From Flavobacterium yafengii (GTDB taxonomy: Bacteria; Bacteroidota; Bacteroidia; Flavobacteriales; Flavobacteriaceae), in assembly GCF_030010375.1 (NCBI RefSeq), contig NZ_JASCRY010000004.1:310001-374000 (forward strand): a stretch of 64,000 nucleotides of DNA. Direction: 5' to 3'. Made by a program: the position numbers and the translations under genes. Positions 42,343-52,395 of the stretch are shown one piece after another. Below the pieces are notes generated by a model. That model had not been told where the DNA came from and searched no databases. It was given only the letters and a program-made list of their open reading frames with translations. The first letter of the stretch is position 1. Each line of letters opens with the position of its first letter.

Positions 42343-45213
42343 ATGAGATTTACAAAACCCTATATTCTAATTTTTCTGATTTTCTTATCCTTCACAACAA
42401 TCGGTCAGGTAAAAAATATTGGTTTACCGGAAATCAGAAATTATAAAAGAACCGATTATAAAGGAGGCACCCAGAACTGGAATATAGATCAAGATAAAAA
42501 TGGTAATTTATATTTTGCTAACAATAATGGTCTTTTTCAATTTGACGGATCATCTTGGAAAAAGTATTCTTTACCAAATTCATCTGCTATTAGGTGTTTA
42601 AAAATTGATGACGATGGGAAAATTTTTGTGGGAGGATATGATGAATTTGGATATTTCAAAGCCAATTCTAAAGGAAAACTGGTTTATTTTTCAGTTTCGA
42701 AACTAATAAACAATGAGAATATCAAAGCGATTGACTTTATCTGGAAAATTCACATTCATAAAGGAGAGGTAGTATTTCAATCTTTTACAAGAGCCTATAT
42801 TTTCAAAAACCAGAAACTTAAACTACTTGAGTCTCCCAACAGATTTCAGTTTTCATTTCAGGTAAAAAACCAACTCTATTTTCAGGATATTTCTGCAGGA
42901 ATATTGGAATATAAAAACGGAAAATTATTCCCGTTAAAAGGAACTGCCGTTTTGAACACTACAGAAATCTGGGGAATGTTTCCAATGCCGGGAAATAAAA
43001 TTCTTATTACAACTTTAGACAAAGGACTTTTTATATATGATAATGACAAAATTATCCCATGGGAAACCGAAGCAAATAATTTTATCAAAAAAAATAGCTC
43101 CCTTGGAGGCGTAACTATAAAAGATACATTTATCATTCTGAATTCGGTATTAGACGGGATGATTATCTGCGACTTAAACGGAAATATAATTCAGCACATC
43201 AATCATAAAAAGGGATTGCAAAACAATACCGTACTGACTTCATTTATTGACAACAAAAACAATCTTTGGCTGGGACTAGATAATGGAATTGCCTTTATTA
43301 ATGAAAATTCTCCATTTACCTATTTTGGTTTCAGTTATGATTTAAGTACCGTTTATGCTTCTGTAGCTTATAAAGGAAACCTTTACGTAGCTACTAATCA
43401 AGGTCTGTTTTATCATTCTTGGAGCAACAGCATTAAAGAAAACACTTTTAAACTTGTTGAAGGAACCACAGGTCAGGCTTGGAATATTCAAGTGATAGAC
43501 GATCAGCTAATTTGCGCTCACAATAGAGGCGCATTGCTTATTTCTGGAGGAAAAGTTATTAAAACATTAGATAATAAAGGGCATTTTGGCTTTAAGCCAA
43601 TTCCTAATCGCCCGAATTACTTAGTAGGATCGACATACTATGGATTTACCATATTTGAAAAAACAGCCGGCGGATTATCCTATAAAAATCAAGTTGGAGG
43701 ATTTGATCTATCTGCTAATACATTTGAAATAGACGAACACAATTTATGGCTAAAAAAAGACAATTTAATTTACCAACTGACGCTCTCAGATGATTTGAAC
43801 AGATTTAAATCAATTAAAACGCACAAAAATTTATCCAACTCAGTTAAAGGAATAGGGAGTTTACAACGAATAAAAAACAACGTATACTTCCAAACAGATA
43901 ATCGTTTTTATAAATATTCACAGGAACAAGATTTGTTTTTTGAAGATAAAAAAATTAGCGCGGTATTTAAAGATGTTCCAAAAATATATTCTTTAACCGA
44001 AGATAATTATAGCAATATCTGGTATATTTTCAGCGAATCATTAGGCGTTTTAATGAAGCAGAAAAATGGCGCTTATAAAAATACAATTGCCCCTTTTTCC
44101 AGTTTAACCGGTAATCTCGTAAACAACTACATATCCGTAAACACTATTGATCCTGAAAACATATTAATTGGTTTAACCGATGGTTTAGCCCATTATAATT
44201 CTAAACTACAGAATTACTCCGCATCAAAACCAATGGCATTTATAAGAAGTTTTTCATATCCAGGAGATACAATAATCCTAGGAAATGGACCAAATAAAAT
44301 TGAGATGCTAAAAATTCCTTACTCAGCAAATCGAGTAAAATTTACATTCTCGTCTCCTACCTATGAAAATCTGGAAAATGTAGAATTCTCTTATCAACTG
44401 GAAGGTTTTGATGATAGATGGAGTACTTGGTCTTCGATTTCAATTAAAGAATACACCAATTTAAGAGAAGGTGATTATAAAATGAAGATAAAAGTAAGAA
44501 ACAGTCATGGTATTCAATCGGAAGAAGCTGTTGCCACTTTTACAGTTTCGCCACCTTGGTACAGACATTTTTTAGCGTATTTATTTTATATTCTACTAGT
44601 TATTGCCTCAGTATTTTTCATTCGAAACAGAGTGAAAATGAAAATCAGAAAAAACAAATATTACGAAACTATTGAACAAAGAAGGCTTTATTTAGAGAAA
44701 GAATCTAAAATAAGACAGGAACAATACGAACTGGAAAAAGAAATTGAAAAATTAAAAAGTGACAAGCTACAAATTAAGATTTTAGCAAAGGATAAAGAAC
44801 TAGTAAACAACTCGCTGCAAGTAGTTAAGAAAAACAAAATCCTAAATGGCATCATTTATAAATTAAAAGACATCAATGTTGAATCCTTTGATGATTCTAC
44901 CAAATTCCAATTTACAAAATTAAATAAAAGCATCACCAAAGAAGTTAATGCGGACAAAAGCTGGAAAGACTTAGAAAAACACATTAAGAATGTACATTTT
45001 GATTTTCTCAAGAGATTGAAAGAAAAATATCCAACAATATCTCCCCGAGAATTAGATTTGTCGACCTATTTATTAATGAATATGTCAACGAAAGAGATTG
45101 CCGAAATCATGAATATCTCAAACGGAGGAGTAGAACTTGCACGTTACCGATTGAGAAAAAAACTAGGACTCAACAAAAAAGAAAATCTGATTGGATTTCT
45201 AATGAGCATTTAA
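42343..45213 (+). CDS. Membrane-spanning propeller/triple-tyrosine regulator with HTH
   Basis: 956 residues. N-terminal signal/anchor, then a long sensor of seven-bladed-propeller type (LWLGLDNGIAFIN repeats of the two-component regulator propeller), a triple-tyrosine (Y_Y_Y) domain (~640-735; EFSYQLEGFDDRWSTWS), one membrane helix (~748-768), a coiled coil (residues ~780-830) and a C-terminal GerE/LuxR-like HTH (STKEIAEIMNISNGGVELARYRLRKKLG). There is no histidine kinase domain, so it is a one-component, periplasm-sensing regulator. It is divergent from susC and is the obvious regulator of the operon. Confidence 0.9.
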   Translation: MRFTKPYILIFLIFLSFTTIGQVKNIGLPEIRNYKRTDYKGGTQNWNIDQDKNGNLYFANNNGLFQFDGSSWKKYSLPNSSAIRCLKIDDDGKIFVGGYDEFGYFKANSKGKLVYFSVSKLINNENIKAIDFIWKIHIHKGEVVFQSFTRAYIFKNQKLKLLESPNRFQFSFQVKNQLYFQDISAGILEYKNGKLFPLKGTAVLNTTEIWGMFPMPGNKILITTLDKGLFIYDNDKIIPWETEANNFIKKNSSLGGVTIKDTFIILNSVLDGMIICDLNGNIIQHINHKKGLQNNTVLTSFIDNKNNLWLGLDNGIAFINENSPFTYFGFSYDLSTVYASVAYKGNLYVATNQGLFYHSWSNSIKENTFKLVEGTTGQAWNIQVIDDQLICAHNRGALLISGGKVIKTLDNKGHFGFKPIPNRPNYLVGSTYYGFTIFEKTAGGLSYKNQVGGFDLSANTFEIDEHNLWLKKDNLIYQLTLSDDLNRFKSIKTHKNLSNSVKGIGSLQRIKNNVYFQTDNRFYKYSQEQDLFFEDKKISAVFKDVPKIYSLTEDNYSNIWYIFSESLGVLMKQKNGAYKNTIAPFSSLTGNLVNNYISVNTIDPENILIGLTDGLAHYNSKLQNYSASKPMAFIRSFSYPGDTIILGNGPNKIEMLKIPYSANRVKFTFSSPTYENLENVEFSYQLEGFDDRWSTWSSISIKEYTNLREGDYKMKIKVRNSHGIQSEEAVATFTVSPPWYRHFLAYLFYILLVIASVFFIRNRVKMKIRKNKYYETIEQRRLYLEKESKIRQEQYELEKEIEKLKSDKLQIKILAKDKELVNNSLQVVKKNKILNGIIYKLKDINVESFDDSTKFQFTKLNKSITKEVNADKSWKDLEKHIKNVHFDFLKRLKEKYPTISPRELDLSTYLLMNMSTKEIAEIMNISNGGVELARYRLRKKLGLNKKENLIGFLMSI

Positions 45214-45223
45214 TAAAACTAAA

Positions 45224-45253
45224 AATGCCATCATAGATTATTATGATGGCATT
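45224..45253. terminator. Hairpin terminator between the regulator and convergent murF
   Basis: AATGCCATCATA/TATGATGGCATT is a perfect 12-bp stem, six-nt loop. The flanking T run is short, so strength is uncertain. Confidence 0.7.
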
Positions 45254-45279
45254 CCTATTATAAAAATAACTTGTCTTGT

Positions 45280-46563
45280 TTAAAGAAAATCTAAAGTTCG
45301 TTCCAATGCCATTCCTCTCGAACCTTTTATCAAAATAGCACTAGCATCGAATTCAGTCGTTGGTAAATCATTCGAAAACTCTTCAAATGTATTGTAGAAC
45401 CAAAAGTTGCTTTTTTCCATTTTATTGGCATAAAATGCTGAACCGATAAAATAACATTTCACTTTATCTTCGTCCGAAAGCAGGTCAACTATTGCTTTAT
45501 GTTCTTGCTGACTTTCCTGTCCCAACTCAAACATATCTCCCAAAATCATTACCTTATTTTGACTTTCTAACTGGAGGAAATTTTCAATAGCTACAGCCAT
45601 ACTGCTTGGATTTGCATTATAGGCATCCAGAATAATTTGGTTAGTTCCTTTTGTCAACAACTGCGATCTGTTATTCTCAGGCACATAACTTTCTAAAGCT
45701 TCTTTTATTGCAACATCATCAATTCTAAAATACTTTCCAATAGTCAGAGCCGCATTGATGTTATTGGCATTATACAAGCCTATTAAATGGGTTAAAATAG
45801 TTAAATTAGAATAGTCTATCGCTACAAATGGATTTGCTTTAACTGAAGTTATATTAACATCCGCATTTGCTTTATTTACACCAAAAGAATAGGCCTTTAA
45901 CGATCTTGACTTTTCAACTTGAATGGGATCTTCTAAGTTTATGAAAGCAAGTTTATCATTTGCCGAAAGGTACTGATACATTTCGCTTTTTCCTTCAATC
46001 ACTCCCTCAACACCACCAAAACCTTCTAAGTGTGCTTTTCCAAAATTAGTGATGTAGCCATAATCCGGCTTTGCTAAATCACATAGAAATTCAATTTCTT
46101 TTTTGTGATTAGCTCCCATCTCAACTATTCCAATCTCTGTTTTCGAAGTAAATGAAAGCAATGTCAATGGAACTCCAATGTGATTGTTTAGGTTTCCTAC
46201 GGTTGCTTTGGTTTTGAATTTTTTAGAAAGAACCACATGAATCAGTTCTTTGGTCGTTGTTTTACCATTACTTCCCGTAAGCGCTATTATAGGCAGTTTC
46301 AAATATTCCCGATGAAATTTAGCCAGATTCTGCAGTGCCGTTAAACTGTCATCGACTAAGATAGTTCTTTGGTCAATAAAATAAGATTCGTCATCAATTA
46401 TCACATAAGAAGCGCCTTTATCTAATGCCTCTTTCGCAAATGTATTCGCATCAAAACGCTCCCCTTTTATGGCAACAAATAAGGAATTTAACTCAATCTT
46501 GCGGGTATCTATCGAAACCGATTTACATTTTAAAAATAAACTATGAATGTAATTAATATCCAT
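45280..46563 (-). CDS. murF: UDP-N-acetylmuramoyl-tripeptide--D-alanyl-D-alanine ligase
   Basis: 427 residues, Mur-ligase fold. The ATP loop is ALTGSNGKTTTKELI, followed by TVGNLNNHIGVPLTLLS, VEMGANHKKEIEFL, ITNFGKAHLEGFGG, NNRSQL and DAYNANPSSM. Joins D-Ala-D-Ala to the UDP-MurNAc-tripeptide in peptidoglycan synthesis. It follows gldJ on the same strand after a terminator. A gldJ-murF neighbourhood is seen in Flavobacterium, from memory. Confidence 0.96.
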   Translation of the reverse strand: MDINYIHSLFLKCKSVSIDTRKIELNSLFVAIKGERFDANTFAKEALDKGASYVIIDDESYFIDQRTILVDDSLTALQNLAKFHREYLKLPIIALTGSNGKTTTKELIHVVLSKKFKTKATVGNLNNHIGVPLTLLSFTSKTEIGIVEMGANHKKEIEFLCDLAKPDYGYITNFGKAHLEGFGGVEGVIEGKSEMYQYLSANDKLAFINLEDPIQVEKSRSLKAYSFGVNKANADVNITSVKANPFVAIDYSNLTILTHLIGLYNANNINAALTIGKYFRIDDVAIKEALESYVPENNRSQLLTKGTNQIILDAYNANPSSMAVAIENFLQLESQNKVMILGDMFELGQESQQEHKAIVDLLSDEDKVKCYFIGSAFYANKMEKSNFWFYNTFEEFSNDLPTTEFDASAILIKGSRGMALERTLDFL

Positions 46564-46580
46564 TTGAAACGATTTAAAAA

Positions 46581-46610
46581 AATAAAAGCCCTAATCAAAG
46601 GGCTTTTATT
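46581..46610 (-). terminator. Terminator of gldJ
   Basis: A 12-bp stem (AATAAAAGCCCT / AGGGCTTTTATT) with T run on the minus strand, between the gldJ stop and murF start. Confidence 0.88.
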
Positions 46611-46627
46611 TTTATTTTATAAAAAAT

Positions 46628-48313
46628 TTAATTTCTAGCTGATTTTTTCTTGTCTGCTTTAGGACCTACTCTAGACATTGCACATCTAAAACCGATGTAA
46701 TCAGTAGCCATATCCTGTGGAAAATACCTTCTTTGTGCAGGATCTAACCAATAAGCTCTATCTCTCCAAGAACCACCTTTATAAACTCTAACTTCATCAT
46801 TTATTAAAGTTGTTCTCTTGCTTGATTTATCATATTTTCTAACCATTTTACCTAAACTATCTGTTGTAACATTGTGTTTAGGAGAGTTGTACATGATTTT
46901 CTCATCTTTTTGTTTTTCAGTGTCAGCTTCTGAAGATCCAAAGTTATAATATCTTGTAGATTGTTTATCACCATCTCTGTAATTAGTATTATCACTTTTG
47001 TCAAAATTCTGTCTCAAATATGTTTCTTTTTCATCAACTGGAACTTGAGCGATTTGACCCGGGAATCTTCTGGCAACTATTCTACCATTACTTAGAGTGT
47101 CAAATTTCATATTCTCATTAGTAACAATTTCTACTTTACCGTCTGCACCAATTTTATTTTTAGTGTATTGATTTCCTCTAAAATAGTTAAAATCATTTGC
47201 TTCATTGTCGATTATAGGTCTGTAAACATCTTGCACCCATTCGGCAACATTTCCAGCCATATCATACAAACCAAAATCATTTGCAGGATATTTTTTAACC
47301 TCATTTGTAATATCTGCACCATCATCTGACCAACCTGCAATTCCACCGTAATCTCCATTACCTTGTTTGAAATTGGCTAACTGATCTCCTTTACTTTGTC
47401 TTTTACCTGAACGGGTGTAACCACCAGACCAAGGGTATTTTTTCTGACCTTTATATATATTGTATTCTCTTTGTCCTACATCGGCAGCAGCTGCATATTC
47501 CCATTCTGCTTCTGTTGGAAGTCTGTATTCAGGAAGAAGAATACCTGAAGAGCGTTGTGCATAAACATTTTTAGGTTCAATAACTTTACCGTCTTTTCCT
47601 GCTTTAGGAGCTTTTTTACCTCCATTTTTTCCTTTTAATACAATTTCTTCATTTCCTCCGTAAGCCAAAGTAGGTGAATTCAAATATGTTTCTGTATCAA
47701 AATTACTATCGGCAGTAACATCTAAAGTTTTTGCATTCTTTTTAAGATATCCGTTTTTTTCTAAAAGCGCTTCATTTACACGTTGTGTTCTCCAGTTACT
47801 GAATTCAACTGCTTGAATCCAATTCACTCCAACAACAGGATATTCTGCGTAAGAAGGATGTCTTAAATAGTTGTTAGTCATCGTTTCATTGTAACCTAAT
47901 CTATTTCTCCAAACTAATGTATCAGGTGAGGCTCCCTCGTATATGTTTTTATAATTTTCTTCAGTGGGTGGATAAACACTTTTCAACCAATCTAAGTAAT
48001 CTAAATACATCGAGTTAGTAACTTCAGTCTCATCCATGTAAAAAGACTGAACGTGTTGTTGTGTTGGAGTATTATTCCAATCATGCATAACGTCATCTTC
48101 TACTTTCCCCATAGTAAATGTACCCCCTTCAACAAAAACCAAACCTGGCCCTGCTTGTTGTTTTTTACTTGAACCTGCTTTTTTGCTGTCCATATTCCAA
48201 CCGGTTGCTCTTGATGTATTTTTGGAGCTCGACTTTTTACTGCAACTGGAAAAACCAATAACTAACATGATTGTTATCAACAATCGTAAGCCCATAATTT
48301 TGTTTGCTTTCAT
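46628..48313 (-). CDS. gldJ: Gliding-motility lipoprotein GldJ
   Basis: 561 residues from the ATG at 48313. Lipobox Cys24 (GFSSCS). The core is a formylglycine-generating-enzyme-type (SUMF1/FGE) fold: FVEGGTFTMGKVEDD, MDETEVTNSMYLDYLDWL, YRLPTEAEWEYAA, YDMAGNVAEWVQDVYRP, RVYKGGSWRDRAYWLDPAQRRYF and IGFRCAM. It lacks the copper-binding Cys pair of FGE enzymes as far as I see, so a structural role is expected. GldJ is essential for gliding motor assembly and T9SS function in Flavobacterium johnsoniae. Divergent from porU. Confidence 0.95.
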   Translation of the reverse strand: MKANKIMGLRLLITIMLVIGFSSCSKKSSSKNTSRATGWNMDSKKAGSSKKQQAGPGLVFVEGGTFTMGKVEDDVMHDWNNTPTQQHVQSFYMDETEVTNSMYLDYLDWLKSVYPPTEENYKNIYEGASPDTLVWRNRLGYNETMTNNYLRHPSYAEYPVVGVNWIQAVEFSNWRTQRVNEALLEKNGYLKKNAKTLDVTADSNFDTETYLNSPTLAYGGNEEIVLKGKNGGKKAPKAGKDGKVIEPKNVYAQRSSGILLPEYRLPTEAEWEYAAAADVGQREYNIYKGQKKYPWSGGYTRSGKRQSKGDQLANFKQGNGDYGGIAGWSDDGADITNEVKKYPANDFGLYDMAGNVAEWVQDVYRPIIDNEANDFNYFRGNQYTKNKIGADGKVEIVTNENMKFDTLSNGRIVARRFPGQIAQVPVDEKETYLRQNFDKSDNTNYRDGDKQSTRYYNFGSSEADTEKQKDEKIMYNSPKHNVTTDSLGKMVRKYDKSSKRTTLINDEVRVYKGGSWRDRAYWLDPAQRRYFPQDMATDYIGFRCAMSRVGPKADKKKSARN

Positions 48314-48430
48314 ACTCTTTAGTAGGTAATAATTTAAGTGCCGCAATATAATAATTAACCATTAATCAACATCAAACTTTTCAATAATTTTAGCCAATGT
48401 AATTTTAACAATAAATTATATATCAAAACG

Positions 48431-48438
48431 CAAATTTA
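48431..48438 (-). promoter_or_regulatory. -7 element of gldJ
   Basis: TAAATTTG on the minus strand fits TAnnTTTG, about 118 bp upstream of the gldJ ATG. Confidence 0.4.
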
Positions 48439-48520
48439 TAATATTTATTATTTACTATCACATGAAATGATTTATTTTTACTGATAAATAATAACTCACT
48501 ATTAATCACGTTAAAAAACG

Positions 48521-51500
48521 ATGAGAAAAATACTTTTGGTTTATTTAAGCCTACTTCCTTTTGTTTCTTTTGCTCAAATTAAAGGTGACACAACCATTGA
48601 ATGGACAGACAAAAAAGAAATGGCATATGGTGATTTCAAAATTATTATTCCTCAATTTACAGGGGAAAGTTTCCATTATGACGCTTCCCAAAAAACATTG
48701 CTTTATACGTTAAAAATAAAAGAACTAGTCTCGTTTGACGAAGGAAAAGTCAAACTCACAAATGTGATTTACGAAACAATCACAACTGCTCAACTGGGCG
48801 ATTTAGCTCCTGAAAACATTCCAAAAACAGCAAATGCATCCTTGAAAGTCAACATCTCAAGAGACACCAAAGAAGCTTTCATTTCGCTGTCACCTATAAT
48901 TAAGGACGACTTCGGATTCAAACGAATCACGTCTTTTTCTTATGAAGTGGAAAATAACACTAGTAGAATTTCACAATCCAGCAAAAGTGCCAACACAAAT
49001 AGCATCATCAATTCTGTTTTAGCAACAGGTAACTGGTATCAATTTTATGTTGAAAAATCAGGCGTATATAAAATCACTAAAACTTTTTTACAACAACTAG
49101 GATTAGACGCAAACACATTAGATCCTCGAAAAATAAAAATATATGGTAATGGCGGACGAATGCTTCCTTTATCAAACAGTGTTTTTTATCCAAATGACTT
49201 GTCTGAAAACGCCATTCAAATTGATGGCGAAGCTGACGGAGTTTTCAACAACGACGACTACATTCTTTTTTATGGCGAAGGAGTCGACACTTGGAATCTC
49301 GAAAGTCTGACCTTTACTAATTTGTACGATACAAAATCCTATTATTACATTACTGTTCAAGGTACCGATGGAAAAAGAATCACTCCTATGGCTCAACCTC
49401 CCGGAAACACTACATTAACCGTAACTTCTTTTGATGATCATCAATACCACGAAGCAGACCTTATTAATATAGCACGATTGGGTCGTCAATGGTTTGGTGA
49501 ATCATTCGAAGTCAAAGACGAACAGGAATTCGATTTTACTTTCCCTAATATTGACTCTGCAACTCCTGTAAAACTGCTGCTAACCGCTGCATCAGCTGCA
49601 TTTACTCCTACTTCTTTGAATGTGACTGCAAACGGAACCGCAGCCGGAACTATTTCTTTCCCTGCTTTAAACAACAATACCGAAACGGAGTTTTATTTAG
49701 GCTCTTTACCAAGCAATACCAATTTCAGTGGTGCTGAAAACATAAAAATAAAACTAAAATACAACAACAACGGTGTTCCGGGTTCCAAAGGTTTTCTTGA
49801 TAACATCAGGCTTATCGCCAAGCGAAAACTGCAAGGCTACGGAAAACAGTTTCATTTTCAATACGACCAATCCAGTTCAAATCTTGGGATTGTAAATTAC
49901 AGCATATCAAACACAGTTGCTATTCCTCAAGTCTGGGATGTTACTGATCTTTATAATGTAACCAAAATCGAAAATTCCAATCAAACTACATTAAATTTCA
50001 AAGCAAACTTAGGAGAGCTCAGAAAATATATCGCGTTAGATGCTTCGGATTATTACACTCCTTTAAAAGGCACCAAATCAAAAATTACGAATCAAAACCT
50101 AAAAGGCACACTATTTAAAAACGGACAAGGTCAATTTCAAGACATTGATTACATGATTATCACACCCGCCTTTTTAGTAGCACAAGCCGAAAAACTAGCC
50201 ACTTTTCATCGTACACAATCCAATTTAAATGTAAAAGTGATTCCTTTAGAATTGATCTATCAAGAATTTTCTTCTGGAAAACAAGATGTTGCAGCAATCC
50301 GAAATTGCATTAAATACATCTACGAAAATGCTTCAGCACCAGAGAAAAGAGTAAAGTTTATCAATCTTTTTGGAGATGCCTCTTATGATTTTAAAAATAG
50401 AATCACCAACAACACTAATGTCGTGCCCATTTATCACGCCTTAAACAGTAGCACCACTGGTGAATCATCCTTTGCCTCAGATGATTTTTTCGGATTAATG
50501 GATACTGCAGAAGGAAATATTATATCGTATTTTGGAGGAATTGATATTGCAGTGGGAAGAATGTTAGTCAATGATGCCAAACAGGCCGACGAAATGGTCA
50601 ATAAAGTAATCGAATATCACGACCTAAAATCCTATGGAAGTTGGAGAAATAACTTCGCATTAATTTCTGATGATTCAGATATATTATCGGATGCCAGTTT
50701 ACAAAACAGGCAAAATATTCTTGCAAATACTATTGCTTCCGAAAAACCATTTCTAAATGTCACTAAAATATTTTTAGATTCTTATGTTCAAGAAGCATCA
50801 GCAGGAGGTTCCAGATATCCAAAAGCTAGAACTGACTTCTTCAATGCTTTCGAAAAAGGAGCTTTAGTCTTTAATTATTTAGGACATGGCGGTGAAGATG
50901 GCTTATCAAGCGAACGAATTTGGGAAAAATCAGACGGACAAAACTTAAGTAATCAATATAAGTATCCTTTATTTATAACCATCACTTGTGAATTTTCCCG
51001 TTTTGACAATCCTTTAAGACCAACTGCTGGAGAATATACCTATTGGAACCCAAAAGGCGGAGCAATAGCAATGATAACTACCATTCGTTCCATTGGGCAA
51101 TTCAGTGCAGAAAATTTCAATGACCTGCTGACAAAAAATTTATTATCGTACAATTCAAATCAATATACTTCAATTGCAGAAGCACTAAGAATTTCAAAAA
51201 ACAGTAACCCAAACTCAGCTACCAATGTTGTTTTTTACATTGGTGATCCCGCATTAATGCTTGCGATACCAAAACCCAAAATTAGATTAACTAAAGTAAA
51301 TGACATTCCGGTCACCCAAACCATTGACGACTTCAAATCATTGGCAAAAATGAAACTAACAGGAGAAGTTACTGATGAGAACAACAACCTGCTGACGAAT
51401 TATAACGGAGAAGTTTCCACAACTATTTTTGACAAAACAGTTTCAAGAACAACCTATAATAATGATGGCAATAGTCCACCTATTAATTTCAATGTTTTAG

Positions 51501-52357
51501 GCGAAACAATATTTAGAGGGAATGCATCCGTTACTAATGGTCAATTTGAGTTTAGTTTTGTTGTGCCCAGAGACATTAGAGTCCCATTGGCAAACGGAAG
51601 AATTAGTTTTTATTCCAAAAAAAATCAGTTATTACAGAACGAAACCGGGTACGATTCTACTATAAAAATAGGAGGAATAAATGAAAATGCAACAGTAGAC
51701 AATATTAGTCCAAGAGTTAAGTTATATATGAATGACGAGACTTTTGTTTCTGGCGGAACAACTAATGAATCCCCATTTCTTGTTGCACTGCTTGAAGATG
51801 AAAACGGAATAAATACGGCAAGCGGAATAGGTCATGATATTGTTGCTATTCTTGATGGAGATGTAAGCAATCCCTTTGTACTGAATGATTATTATCAAAC
51901 AACATTAGACGATTTTACAAGTGGAACTCTCCGATTTCCGTTGCGCAATTTAACTCCGGGATTACACACTATAACACTCAAAGCGTGGGATGTATACAAC
52001 AACCCGATAACCGCCGAGATTCAGTTTATTGTTGTAGGTGACGAAACGATAACATTGACACATGTGTTGAATTATCCTAATCCGTTCGTTAATTATACTG
52101 AATTTTGGTTTACACACAACAGACCATTTGAACCATTGGACGTTCAGGTTCAAGTAATGACAATAACCGGAAAAGTGGTCTGGACGAAAAATCAAATTAT
52201 CACAACTGAAGGTTTTTTATCTAAAGAAATTACTTGGGATGGCAAAGATGATTTTGGAGATAAAATAGGAAAAGGCGTTTATGTTTACAAACTAACCGTC
52301 AAATCAAGTTTAACAAATAAGAAAACTGAAAAATTTGAAAAACTTGTTATACTTTAA
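48521..52357 (+). CDS. porU: Type IX secretion system sortase PorU
   Basis: 1278 residues with a signal peptide (cleavage near SFAQ). Gingipain-type C25 peptidase domain: catalytic His in FNYLGHGGEDG (~786-790) and Cys in ITITCEFSRF (~822). A flanking Ig-like domain and a C-terminal T9SS sorting-like domain (NYPNPFVNYTEFWFTHNRP, KIGKGVYVYKLTVKSS) follow. PorU removes the CTD from secreted cargo and attaches it to the surface lipopolysaccharide. It is divergent from gldJ and followed by porV, an order known from F. johnsoniae. Confidence 0.95.
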   Translation: MRKILLVYLSLLPFVSFAQIKGDTTIEWTDKKEMAYGDFKIIIPQFTGESFHYDASQKTLLYTLKIKELVSFDEGKVKLTNVIYETITTAQLGDLAPENIPKTANASLKVNISRDTKEAFISLSPIIKDDFGFKRITSFSYEVENNTSRISQSSKSANTNSIINSVLATGNWYQFYVEKSGVYKITKTFLQQLGLDANTLDPRKIKIYGNGGRMLPLSNSVFYPNDLSENAIQIDGEADGVFNNDDYILFYGEGVDTWNLESLTFTNLYDTKSYYYITVQGTDGKRITPMAQPPGNTTLTVTSFDDHQYHEADLINIARLGRQWFGESFEVKDEQEFDFTFPNIDSATPVKLLLTAASAAFTPTSLNVTANGTAAGTISFPALNNNTETEFYLGSLPSNTNFSGAENIKIKLKYNNNGVPGSKGFLDNIRLIAKRKLQGYGKQFHFQYDQSSSNLGIVNYSISNTVAIPQVWDVTDLYNVTKIENSNQTTLNFKANLGELRKYIALDASDYYTPLKGTKSKITNQNLKGTLFKNGQGQFQDIDYMIITPAFLVAQAEKLATFHRTQSNLNVKVIPLELIYQEFSSGKQDVAAIRNCIKYIYENASAPEKRVKFINLFGDASYDFKNRITNNTNVVPIYHALNSSTTGESSFASDDFFGLMDTAEGNIISYFGGIDIAVGRMLVNDAKQADEMVNKVIEYHDLKSYGSWRNNFALISDDSDILSDASLQNRQNILANTIASEKPFLNVTKIFLDSYVQEASAGGSRYPKARTDFFNAFEKGALVFNYLGHGGEDGLSSERIWEKSDGQNLSNQYKYPLFITITCEFSRFDNPLRPTAGEYTYWNPKGGAIAMITTIRSIGQFSAENFNDLLTKNLLSYNSNQYTSIAEALRISKNSNPNSATNVVFYIGDPALMLAIPKPKIRLTKVNDIPVTQTIDDFKSLAKMKLTGEVTDENNNLLTNYNGEVSTTIFDKTVSRTTYNNDGNSPPINFNVLGETIFRGNASVTNGQFEFSFVVPRDIRVPLANGRISFYSKKNQLLQNETGYDSTIKIGGINENATVDNISPRVKLYMNDETFVSGGTTNESPFLVALLEDENGINTASGIGHDIVAILDGDVSNPFVLNDYYQTTLDDFTSGTLRFPLRNLTPGLHTITLKAWDVYNNPITAEIQFIVVGDETITLTHVLNYPNPFVNYTEFWFTHNRPFEPLDVQVQVMTITGKVVWTKNQIITTEGFLSKEITWDGKDDFGDKIGKGVYVYKLTVKSSLTNKKTEKFEKLVIL

Positions 52358-52373
52358 TAAAATACTATATTTG
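52344..52373 (+). promoter_or_regulatory. Promoter of porV, overlapping the end of porU
   Basis: TTG (52344-52346), a 19-nt spacer and TATATTTG (52366-52373): full match. The -33 element lies inside porU. The ATG of porV at 52396 is 23 bp downstream. Confidence 0.75.
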
Positions 52374-52395
52374 TTTAATATAACTTCCTACAATA

